A stretch of DNA of 64,000 nt, from assembly GCF_963855985.1 (NCBI RefSeq), contig NC_087110.1, positions 6,377,001-6,441,000 on the forward strand, read 5' to 3'. The stretch is from Ostrinia nubilalis. Lineage: Eukaryota; Arthropoda; Insecta; Lepidoptera; Crambidae. Shown piece by piece: positions 25,101 through 37,100 of the stretch (positions are counted from its first letter, which is position 1; each line of letters begins with the position of its first letter). The notes below the pieces were generated by a model, which worked only from the letters and a program-made list of their open reading frames with translations, made no database searches and was not told the origin of the DNA. A program made the position numbers and the translations under genes.

Positions 25101-28100
25101 CGCGATAGAAAGAGACAAAACTTGTAGGTGAATAAAATTGTAGGTACGTAGTGCTGTGCGAGCTGAATTCCACTGTATCGCGTCATAGCAAGACTCGCAT
25201 TTATTTAAATCGTCTTGCGGAGTAATCCTTCTGTACCTGTACTATTACTTATTCTGTGCTCCTACGTAAATATATGTAGGATCTTGAGCGAGAAAGTAAC
25301 TAAAGTTAGTCGTTGCTCTGCGTCAGTGGACAGCAGGCAGTTCGCTTTTTGGACCATATAATATCGATGGGTGCCGGGAATAAAGCCACAATCGACAAAA
25401 CACAATTTTACAGGAGAAGAGATTTAGTGTCAATTTTGAATAATTCTAAACTACGAGGCGTATCAAAACGATTTGTATATCAAACGATGCGTTATTTTTT
25501 CTGGAGTAACATTTAATGTGCTTAAGGTTATAGTGCTTAGAATATACTTTAAAAAAGGTAGAAATACATATTGCCGCTTCATACATTGAAAGTCGGTTCC
25601 GTAAGAGTCCATTGTGGTTTTATTCCGGTAAAAAGTGTGCAATTAATCAAACAGCAATAGTGTATTGCAGCCTCAGGCGCTGATCTGAAGGATACAGTAA
25701 TAGCCGTTTGCTTGTAGAAGATTTAAATAAAAGTTTTAACATTGTATATGGCACGATTATTCCGGTCAACAAATTTTAAATGATGAATGGGAATAACGAT
25801 TCAATATCCATAGTGCTTTTGGTAAATCAGGCAGTTTCAAAGATAAAATTCTGAAAAAAATTCAAAAGGTCCCGCAGTGGGGACCCGCAGTTTACTAAAA
25901 TCACTTAATCGGAAAACTGCTGCTATGGCTATTGCGGCTTTATTCCAGGCACCCATCGATATGTAAAATAAAGATTCTACACTAAAATTATAAAAAGGGA
26001 AGATTTTATTGTTTGTTTGAATTGAATAGGCTTCGAAACTACTAAACCGATTTGAAAAATTCTTTCAAAAAGTTAGTCAAAAAACTTCGATAGTATACTG
26101 TTTTTTGCACGGCCTTTTTCGCAATTGACATTTCATGTCAGACACTAATTGACCGAATTTCGCCGAGCCAGCTATTGTCAAATAGGACACGTTCCGAAAT
26201 ATTAATATAGCGATTTTATAGATAAGTTGACACAACTTTTTGCTGACGGTACGAAGTTCGCCGGTCAGCTATAAACTAAAGGCTGTGTACTCACTGAACG
26301 CAGTGGTCGGGGATGTGCGTAGGCACGTGTTGCTGCTCGCACAGCTGTAGGTAAGCGCTGGCGAGCGCGCACGCGTCGACGCCACTCGCACATTCCTGGT
26401 AGAACGGCGCGGCGCTGATCTGAGGAGAATAAGATACCACTTGAGCGATGGTGCTGACACCATACGAAAATCTTAACTGACCAGTTTCCTTAGATTTATA
26501 TTTAGAAAAAATCTCAAATCAAAACTTTTTTATTTTATTTTATTTGTTTTTTTTTATTACAGTTGTCATTTTGCTATTATGTGAAAAGGTTCGTATGATC
26601 AACGCTTCTGGTTTTTATCAGCTCCAAATCTACCTTCTTGGCGGGGAAATATTTTATTTAATTTTCAGAATTTCGTATTTAGTTCGCATCTATTTATTTA
26701 ACACCTATTGTATATTTTACACACAATGTACCTTGATCACTTGCAAATTATAGGATTCATTTTGTTTGCTTACAAGGCTTTAAGTTTTATAATATGCAGT
26801 AAAACACAACTTCAAAGATTTTTAAGAAGTCACAATTGAATCAAAGTGCTTACATCTTTACTAAAACTAATTCACCAAATTATCATAACCTCAGAAGATT
26901 AAAGACCACTTACCAAGGGTAGGTGAGGTAAAGGAGATTTTCACAATAGGTGTCGTTTCCTCTATGTCACATGAAGAGTAGATGAGGCTCAGAGTGGCTT
27001 TACTCACCCTTGTGCGAGTGAGACGGAAGATATAAGTACACTTACCACAGAGAAGCAAGGGTGCAGCGGCGATACTTTATTCTGGAAGAACTTCTCACAC
27101 TGCGTATCATTTCCTCTCTCAGATACATGAGGAGTTGATGAGGCTACAGCGGGCTTCATGCCCGTATTCACAAACATTACTATGAGGTCTCACAGTGCGC
27201 GTAGACGCACAGGGTGACACATGAACCAATCACAGAGCTCTATTCAAAGCTGTGCGTTCGATTTGCTGCTACACTTAAGCAAGCATCGTTTGTGAATACG
27301 GGCGTCAGTCTACAGCCTTGTGCGAGCGAGACGGAATATTTAAGAAACTTACCAATGAGAAATAAGAATTTAGCGGCTTGACTTTATTCTGTGACTGAAG
27401 TGACTGTCTTCTGCCTCTAGTCTTGTGCGAGTGAGATAGAAGATATAAGACACTTACCACAGAGAAGCAAGGGTGCAGCGGCGACACTTTATTCTGAAAG
27501 AACTTCTCGCACTGCGTATCGTTTCCTCTCTCAGATACATGAGGAGTGGATGAGACAACAGCAGGCTTCAGTTTCCAGCCTTGTGCGAGCGAGACGGAAG
27601 ATATAAGTACACTTACCACAGAGAAACAAGCATGTGACTTTATTCTGTGACTGAAGCGACTGTCTTCTGTCTCTAGTCTTGTGCGAGTGAGACGGAAGAT
27701 TTAAGAAACTTACCACTGAGAAACAAGGATGTAGCCGCTTGACTTTATACTGTTACTGAAGTGACTGTCTTCTGCCTCTAGTCTAGTGCGAGTGAGATGG
27801 AAGATTTAAGAAACTTACCACTGCGAAACAAGGATGTAGCGGCTTGACTTTATTCTGTTACTGAAGTGACTGTCCTGTGCGAGCGAGACGGAAGAGTTGA
27901 GACACTTACCACAGAGAAGCAAGGGTGCAGCGGCGACACTTTATTCTGGAAGAACTTCTCGCATTGCGTATCATTTCCTCTCTCAGATACATGAGGAGTG
28001 GATGAGACAACAGCAGGCTTCAGCCTCCAGCCTTGTGCGAGCGAGACGGAAGATATAAGTACACTTACCACAGAGAAACAAGCATGTGACTTTATTCTGT

Positions 28101-31100
28101 GACTGAAGCGACTGTCTTCTGTCTCTAGTCTTGTGCGAGTGAGACGGAAGATTTAAGAAACTTACCACTGAGAAGCAAAGATGTAGCGGCTTGACTTTAT
28201 ACTGTGACTGAAGTGACTGTCTTCTGCCTCTAGTCTAGTGAGAGTGAGATAGAAGATATAAGACACTTACCACAGAGAAGCAAGGGTGCAGTGGCGACAC
28301 TTTATTCTGGAAGAACTTCTCACACTGCGTATCATTCCCTCTCTCATTCACATGAGGAGTGGATGAGACAACAGCAGGCTTCAGTCTCCAGCCTTGTGCG
28401 AGCGAGACGGAGGATATAAGTACACTTACCACAGAGAAACAAGCATGTGACTTTATTCTGTGACTGAAGCGACTGTCTTCTGTCTCTAGTCTTGTGCGAG
28501 TGAGACGGAAGATTTAAGAAACTTACCACAGAGAAACAAGGATGTAGCCGCTTGAATTTATACTGTGACTGAAGTGACTGTCTTCTGCTTCTAGTCTTGT
28601 GCGAGCGAGACGGAAGATATAAGACACTTACCACAGAGAAGCAAGGGTGCAGTGGCGACACTTTATTCTGGAAGAACTTCTCACACTGCGTATCATTTCC
28701 TCTCTCAGATACATGAGGAGTTGATGAGGCTACAGCGGGCTTCATGCCCGTATTCACAAACATTACTATGAGGTCTCACAGTGCGCGTGGACGCATCTGG
28801 TGACACATGAACTAATCACAGAGCTCTATTCAAAGCTGTGCGTTCGATTTGCTGCTACACTTAAGCAAGCATTTAAGAAACTTACCACTGAGAAACTAGG
28901 ATGTAGCGGCTTGACTTTATACTGTGACTGAAGTTACTGTCTTCTGCCTCTAGTCTTGTGCGAGTGAGATGGAAGATTTAAGAAACTTACCACTGCGAAA
29001 CAAGGATGTAGCGGCTTGACTTTATTCTGTTACTGAAGTGACTGTCCTGTGCGAGCGAGACGGAAGAGTTGAGACACTTACCACAGAGAAGCAAGGGTGC
29101 AGCGGCGACACTTTATTCTGGAAGAACTTCTCGCATTGCGTATCATTTCCTCTCTCAGATACATGAGGAGTGGATGACACAACAGCAGGCTTCAGCCTCC
29201 AGCCTTGTGCGAGCGAGACGGAAGAGTTGGTGTAGGTGCCGTTAGGCAGCTGGAGTTCGTCGTACTGTTCATTGTTGTACGTGCCTAGGAGGCCGCCTAG
29301 ACTTGCGTAGTACCAGCCTGGATTGAAAAAAGATGGGCATGTTATTTATCAGCAATTTTTAAAAACGAACATGTTAAAAAGTTTAGAGAATTACAGATTT
29401 TAATTGTTCAGCTCGGAAGTTTTACTAGCGAAAAATACAACAGCAACGCGACTACAACTAGTTAGTAGTTCAAAATTTTACAAGGTGTGAGGTGAGCGTA
29501 ATTAAAATGACACCTTAAACGCGGTCCTAGGACTTCAAACTTAGTCATAGGACCCCCTCCCCCCCTTAACACTTTTCGCGAAAGTGAACTGCTATAACAG
29601 TCATAACAATTAAACTTCTATTGTGTCTGGGTTACTGTCCGGGAAAGTGTAAAGAGATTTTTAAAAAATCTGACGTCCATAAGTGTCAAAATATTGGTCA
29701 AAACTGAATAAATATTTTTGGTTTTGCTTTTTAACTATGTCCACCTTGTGGGTGGACGTCCTTACGTGACGGATGAATACTATGTGCCCTGCCCATTGCC
29801 ACTTCAGCTTGCTAATTGCAGAAAGGCGTTGGGCGCAAGCCGCTACCAACCGGGCAACATGGAAAGCATTGGGGCCATCATGAAGGCCTAAGTTCAGCAG
29901 TGGACGTCCTATGGCTGAGATGATGATGATGATTTTTAACTATACCTGTGACCTGCAGCTTGCAGGTATGGAAGCGGAAGTTGCAGTGTATGTTCAGTCC
30001 GTTGGTGCCGGCCATCTTCAGCTCGTCGCCTTGGCGGTCGATCACGAAGTCGTCTACTAAAGCCGGCAGGTTCAGTACTGACCCGGCGATTGATACTTGC
30101 TGTAAAACATTTAGGTGTGGATTAAAAAATAAGTTGCTGTAGGCATAGACAGGCATAGCGCTAAGTTGGTTCCTTCAGCAGTGGTTCGGTGCGGTGACAA
30201 ATGATGTAACTAACGTTTTGATGTAATAAAAATTCCTCTAACACCGCTCCACCACTTCAGGAACTGAGTAAGTTATGCTCTGGTTGTAGTATTTTCATGA
30301 TTTATATTTTTCATTATTGCCGAGTTTCAGACATCAAAGTACATCTCTCAGAGACAGAAAAGGGGAAGAGTTGCCAGCATTGTGAACAGTCTACGACCAA
30401 TTACTATTTACATCTCCTTTATTGACACTGAATCTATCTATTTGTGAATTTCTCGAGCGAATAGTATATAGCTAGTCATTTTTTTTGTCGGTGATGGGAC
30501 AAATGCCTCAGTCTGACACCAGACTTGTAACATAAGCTGTTATTAACTACGCAATAGAAGAAGAAGTACATATAATAGACCTAACACTAAAACAAAAAGC
30601 ATAATTAATGACTGTGAGTCAGTGACTGTGTGTGCTCACTAGTTTTTATTGCCGATCTTCTGTACACCATATTCAAATAATAGAATAGAATAGAAAAGGT
30701 TTATTGACACAGTAAAAAAAGACACAATACAAAAAAAAAACAAACACCGTCTAAAAATAATGTAACCGTAAATTATAATTAGTGAAAGTTCGATGTCTCT
30801 CCAAGGGGCGCGCAACGCAGGGTTGTGTGTATAATTCGATTACAGTACGCATCAAGAATAAAAAAAAAACAAATAACTTATCAAAACAACACAAGAGAAG
30901 AAAAAAAATGAAAAACAAGACAAGAAACAACAATAACCTCGAAAATCGAATTATCGATTTATCGCACAGATGATATCGTAAGTTTCGTAATAAATTAAAA
31001 TTAATCGGCTTGACAACTCCAGTGTGTACTAATTATTTATTTAAAATTGACTGAATATTCCAAAGAAAGACATACCAAAGTTTTAAAGTTAAATACAGTA

Positions 31101-34100
31101 GAATCTCGATTATCCGGATATCCGATTATCCGGACTCATTCTTCACGGTTTCTAATTACAGATTTAGGTTCTGGTCCCATAAAAACGGAAGGTCCGCCAC
31201 CGTAACACGGTACGGACGTCGTCTTAGTTCATTGTTAAAAGAAATGGATTCATCCAATGGTGTAAAATTTTGATGAAAATGATGTTTTGGAAACCCTTTC
31301 TATTGAAGAATGTTCATAATTGTTTGATTTTACTTTGAAATCGATTATCCGGATTTTCGATTATCCCGAACACCCCTGGTTTTAATTGATCCGGATAATC
31401 GGGATTCTACTGTAATTCTAAATACTGTTCATCGATAAAGATCGCATTACAGCAACTTGCCAACACTCACCTCCTTATACAAATGCACTTGCACCGGAGC
31501 TCTCCTCGCCAACACTAGCAGGTTATATCGTCCCTCATCATCACTTGTCATCAGCACGCTGAACTTGTTCTGGCGATAGTCCTTACTGAGCAGGAAGGTG
31601 CCGGGTTCGGTGATCGTGATGACGCGTTTGTCGAACGTCACTAGCGTGCCTTGCCCGGTCATCATGGCCATACCTGGGTGAATAGGGATATTGAATACAT
31701 GTGGTAACTGACATTGACAAGTGTGAGTCCATCAGGGTAGAATAGGACCTCCCATTTTTCCTGTGAATGTCGTAAGAGGCGACTGAGGGACAAATATGCG
31801 GCTTCCCCAACTGGATTCTGGGCTAAATGCTCTATTGGCCTCTGGTAAATGCCGTGCTTCTGTAATGGAGACTAAATGATGATAATGATAAAAAAAATCT
31901 AAAATTTATACAGTACTTAGGCCCTTCAAACCTTAGGTTCTTCATTAAGGCCCTTAGCATCAAAAACGAAACAAGTGTATCCCATAAATGATTTCGTCGC
32001 CCATTAATATTCCGCCATAATCTACCGGAGTGCCGGAATCCCACGCCTAAGTTAGCTAGTAGCAGTATACTTAGAAATAGGTACACCCGGCTGCGGGCAG
32101 CACAGGACTATCTTTGTGAAAAAGCTTTGGGGGAGGCCTTTGATCAGTATTTTTTACTCGAGACAACAAATTAAACTAGTCCGTTTTTTTTCAATACGTT
32201 CTTTACAGAAGAGTATAGATTAGTTAGAGCATTTGTATGTAATGTAACGTTCTTAGAGGTAAAATGTACGACGTTTGGTTTGTTTGATGACATTGACACT
32301 GACACTAAAAAAATTCGTAGAGCTGCTCGTCGTTCTGTTACAAGTAAACCCTTACAATAAACAGGACTTACCAGCAAACGGCGGCAGTACATTATCCAAG
32401 TCCAGATACGGGCGTATCTCGTAGTAATACGACCACATGCTTCTATTGGTGTTGAGCCAGTCGTCTATAAACTCCCTGACCGCGCGGTACTCGGCTATTT
32501 CACTAAAGTCCGGAGTTCGCTTGTGGCTATCTATAGGAATGCGACTCTACGATCCGAGCCAAATGGAGGATTTGAACTATACTATACTCCACTCGTTGAG
32601 TAAGAGAGGCTTGATGTTTGCTTATTTATCCCTCAATCACCCCGTACGACAATCCTGTTCTACTCTGCCAGAACCATAGGGCAAGTAGACAAGAACAAAA
32701 AGTCACAATACGCGCTCTAGAATGTATACAGCGAGATTACTCCGAAAAACGTTATCCAAAGTTTCGAATGTTGCCATCCCTCTCACACAAAGCGAGAAAC
32801 CAGCATAAGCGACAATGACACACATATCCGAAACTACGTAAACGGCGTTTTGGAGTAGCCCTGACTCACCAGCAAACGGAAAATTTTCACAAAATGCCCT
32901 TTACAATAAACATGACTTACCAGCAAACGGCGGCAGTACATTATCCAAGTCCAAATACGGGCGTATCTCGTAGTAATACGACCACATGCTTCTATTGGTG
33001 TTGAGCCAGTCGTCTATAAACTCCCTGACCGCGCGGTACTCGGCTATTTCACTGAAGTCCGGGGTCCGGTTGAAGGCATGCCACGACATGGGAAGCTTTT
33101 GCTCGAGGAGTATTGTGCCTTCGCGAGGGTCGAAGATGAAGTTGGTTTTTGGGGTGCGGTGGCTGGAAAAGAGTCTATAGTTAGGCGAGACATAATGTTT
33201 TATCTTTGTAGTGTATCTAATGGATAACTCCTAGCGCCATTTAGCTTCATGTATGTGCATATTATGGTTTAAAATTTAATTAAGTTTTATCGTTTAAAAC
33301 TGTAACTTGTTTTGTGAGCCATAAATAAATAAATAAACAATTAGTCTGTTACCGAAAATTAAACGAGTTTCATTACAGACATCAATCGATTGCGACAGCG
33401 TGGCACCGCTACAATAGCAGATTATAACACTCTTTTTATTTCGAAAACTGCGTGGATTACGATTAAAAGTGATTTTGATGTATTATCTACATTGTAAAAT
33501 TAATCGAAATCCGTCCAGCCGTTTTTGCGAGAAGTAAGGTACACACATTCCTCCATCCCAAAAATCTTCACGTGTATACAGCTACATTATTCCATATTGT
33601 TTGTATAATTATTGTGTATACTCACAGTTCTTCATACTGCAGCGCTGTCTTGGCCAAGTCGGTGACCTTTTCATAGATGATTTCTCCAACTCGGTCCAAT
33701 GCTTCTCCGATCAGGAAGTAGTCGTACCACCACTTCAGACGCACGTACGCCTCTGTGTACTGAAATAATACAAAAATATTATAGTCAAGCTGATGCAAAA
33801 GTAAGGCTATGTCATTGTATAGTTTCTATAGGGCTAGTGTGCTTCTAGAAATGTATACAGCTTGGTTATATCACCCCTCTCATACTGCTCCACTACGGAA
33901 GGAGGCTACTCGAAAAAGTTTGCGCTATCTTAAAGCGCTATACTCGTAACCAGTTTGTCCTTCAAACACAATTTCTACTAGTTATTAAATTATAGACACA
34001 ATATCTGTCCTCGGCCTTTACTAGTTACTTTCTTTTCAACCAAAAGGCATCCGATGTTGGACAAAGGCCTTCCCAAGGATTCCTAAAACGACCGGCCCTA

Positions 34101-37100
34101 CGCTGCCCACATCTAGTTGCTTTGCAAGCAATAAAGAAAAAGTGAAGGTCTTCAAAAAAGTTTCCCACTTGTACCTGAATTACGCATAAAGTATGCATAA
34201 TTATTCAAAACAGAAATGAAGAAATCTACCTTGTCTCTAACGTAGACGACCTGCTTAGTCTTCAGGAAGGTTTCCCACGCGTTCCTGAACTCTGCATAGA
34301 GTTGCATGATCTCTTCCTTGAACGGTATATACTTTTCGATCTTGCTCCAAACCACGTTGAATAGAGCCTTGCTGTACTTCTTGACGTTGGTCACTAGGTC
34401 GTTGTTCATTAGGTCTTTGTAGATTCTAAGGAAGTAATACAAGTATTTAAATACATAATTATATTGTTAGAAATCAAGAGAGCATTCATCGTCAAATATA
34501 AACCGTGATTCCAAAGTTAAAGATGAAGCTAGCGAAAGCTACCTTATCGATCTTTATGTTGATTTTGAGGCACACAAATCGATAAAGAAATACACTAACG
34601 TGATTTCATTCAAAGTCTGCTAAGAGGGTGCAAGAAAATTATAACGGTATTTTTGCAGATCATACGATAGGTTTTTGTTTGTCCGCCGCACAATTTTGGC
34701 AAAAGTTGCACACGCGTCGACAATAATTTAAGTAATTAATGCAATTCCGGAAGAAATCGGTAAAGAAAATTCATTCGATACGGTTGAATAAGGCAAGCCT
34801 CATTTCTGTGTAACAGAAAAATACCAGAAAAGCTTTAAAAACAAACTTCAAATTGAGAAAATCGTTCTACTTACTTGTCCATCTCCTGAGTGAATGTCGA
34901 CACATAGTTAAAGTACGGCGAATCCGTCAATTCCTGCGTTCTGTTGTAGAAAAAGTCCATCACTCCCTTCCATATCGTCACCACAAACGACTCCACGTAG
35001 TATAGCACTTTGAAGAACAACGGCTCTATGGATTTTAGCAGATCGTGCCAGTAATTGTATAACCTTGTTGTCGCATTCACCCACGTCTCCTCCCAATATT
35101 CTAGAAATCTCATATGCATATCTCTGACAAAGTTGTCGTACTGCATTATCATGGCTTCAAGTCTATCTGAAACTAGCTCCATCAGATCGGCTTCCAAAGC
35201 TTTGTTAACGGATTCCAAGAAGTTAGAATACGCCATTCGTATCGTCTCAGCCACGTAAGTCAAGCTCTGTTTGATAGACTGACTGGTGTTGCCCATCATA
35301 CCCCACATATCGTTGACTATTCCTGGGAGGCTCTCCAAATGGTTACGTATAGCCATTTCATCTAGCACATAGTAAGTGAATTCTACTATATCTTTGACGT
35401 AGAAATCGTTGGCGCTGTAGGACTGATTGAGGAACGTCTGGAATTCGTCTAGGTCATCTTTGATGACGTGCAAATCGTTCAGATCATCTAAGAAGTCTCT
35501 GATCCTCGGTTTGGCATCTGACCATATTCTTCTTAGAGCTAAATGAGCTTCCATGGGCATTTCCTTGATGATGACCAGAGTTTCGTTGATTTGGTTGTAG
35601 ACAGCTTTAAGGGAATATACAGCAGTGGATTTGACTTCTGTGAAGATTTCTGGTCGCCATATCAATGAGCTGGTGAGGAGTCGGGAGTGGTTCAGTCTGA
35701 TGTAGGAGGCTAGGTCGACTGTGGTGACGTCATCGAAGTCACGCCATGCGTCCAGTTTTGCGGAACGCGTGTCGATGATGCGACCGATTATGTGGTAGGA
35801 GATATCTGTAAGGGAAGACGTTGGTTACGTGGGAAAATATGAGTCGAGACGATATGAAATGTTGTACAGAAAAATAGTCGATAAGGTTGAGTTTCGTTTG
35901 TATACGTGTCAGAACATTTCTACTGCATAAAGGCACCAACTTACAGTCAGCATGAAATAGTTAGTGACAGCCAAAGTGGCCAAAAAGTTGACAACGCAAC
36001 CTTATTCCAATTGTTGACGCTGACTGTGCAACTACATAAGATGGCACAGGGCTTATTGAAGTAGTTTTGTATTTCTTAATGGAAATTTATTTTGTTTTCG
36101 CCTAATTTTCGGGGTTTTTTACCCGACTGCGCCAGAAGGAGGGTTATTTAAAGTTAATGTTGATGAAATAGGCAATGATCACAATACGATTTTAAAAGGA
36201 CTAGCATTTTGACAGAACAGTCCTTGCTTGAGACAAGAGTTCTCTCAGTATATTCTTTACTTACCATCAGAGCTGTTGAAGTGTGCCAGAAGCGACATAT
36301 CCCTCATGGACAGAATAGCAAAGCCTGTGTCGTTGCCAGTTGGCCGGTGCACTGACGTCGTAGCCTTGTAGTCGGGGAACGTAAGGTCCCACGTGCCGTT
36401 TACTTTGTAGTAGTAAGTTTCGTTGGCACGCTGAAAGTAAATACGGTTTTGAAATTATATTGCTGATATCGTGAGCGTATCGTTGATCGTGATTTTGATC
36501 TAATTATGGAAAACACAATGTTTGTAAATGACAGTAAAAATGCTTAATGCACCACTAAGGTATGCCATATTGTCAGACACTACAAAAACAGGTCTCTGGC
36601 AAAGATTCTGGCAGGCAAAGTCACTGCCAAGCTGCAATCTTTATTTGTTGGACTAAGTATGTCATAGTGTCTGTCTCACCATGAATACCCACGAGCAAAT
36701 ATAAATGCAAACTTTTTTGTAGGAATTTAAACCTCATAACATCAAAATAAAATGCATTTTGTATGATCATACATATTAGTCACTCACCTCCCAATGTATA
36801 GCACTCTTATTCATATCAATCAGCATCTTAGTATGCCTTAGTTTCTCATAAAATAGCGACTTCTGGAACCTATAGTAGTTGTTAAAATAGTACCATCTGC
36901 TATGAATGTTAATATCTGACTTCATATCTAGATCCAAATTAGTCGAAGGGTGGGTGCATTTGAGAGCGAATCTGTAGTCTCTGATTGGCCCATTAGAGTT
37001 GTCAGTTAGTATGGACCGTAGTTTCAAGTACTCGTTTTCGTAGTCCGAGTACTGTAGTTCTAGGGATATGTTCGACATTATTTCTGGTGTGCTGAGGTAC

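Larger units (their letters stand above)
26900..29081 (-). repeat. Tandem array of exon w33 3'-end copies with splice donors
   Basis: About sixteen copies end in a donor of the form GTG/GTAAGT (plus-strand ACTTACCA at about 26908, 27050, 27345, 27455, 27615, 27710, 27815, 27905, 28065, 28160, 28265, 28425, 28520, 28625, 28875, 28980). Long copies start near TCTTCCGTCTCGCTCGCACA and include the VSERGND and CEKFFQNK parts; short ones keep only VSLAQ-like and NKVxPLHPCFS parts. Units are joined through only 14-18 bases of intron (GTAAGTGTACTTATATC). In several long-to-long joins the frame stays open if nothing is spliced. Confidence 0.92.

Noticed and set aside
27305..28763. Independent minus-strand genes of 60-139 residues in the w33 array
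   Set aside because: They are fused readings of exon w33 copies through short intron remnants, without start codons or promoters of their own; kept only as a possible isoform effect.
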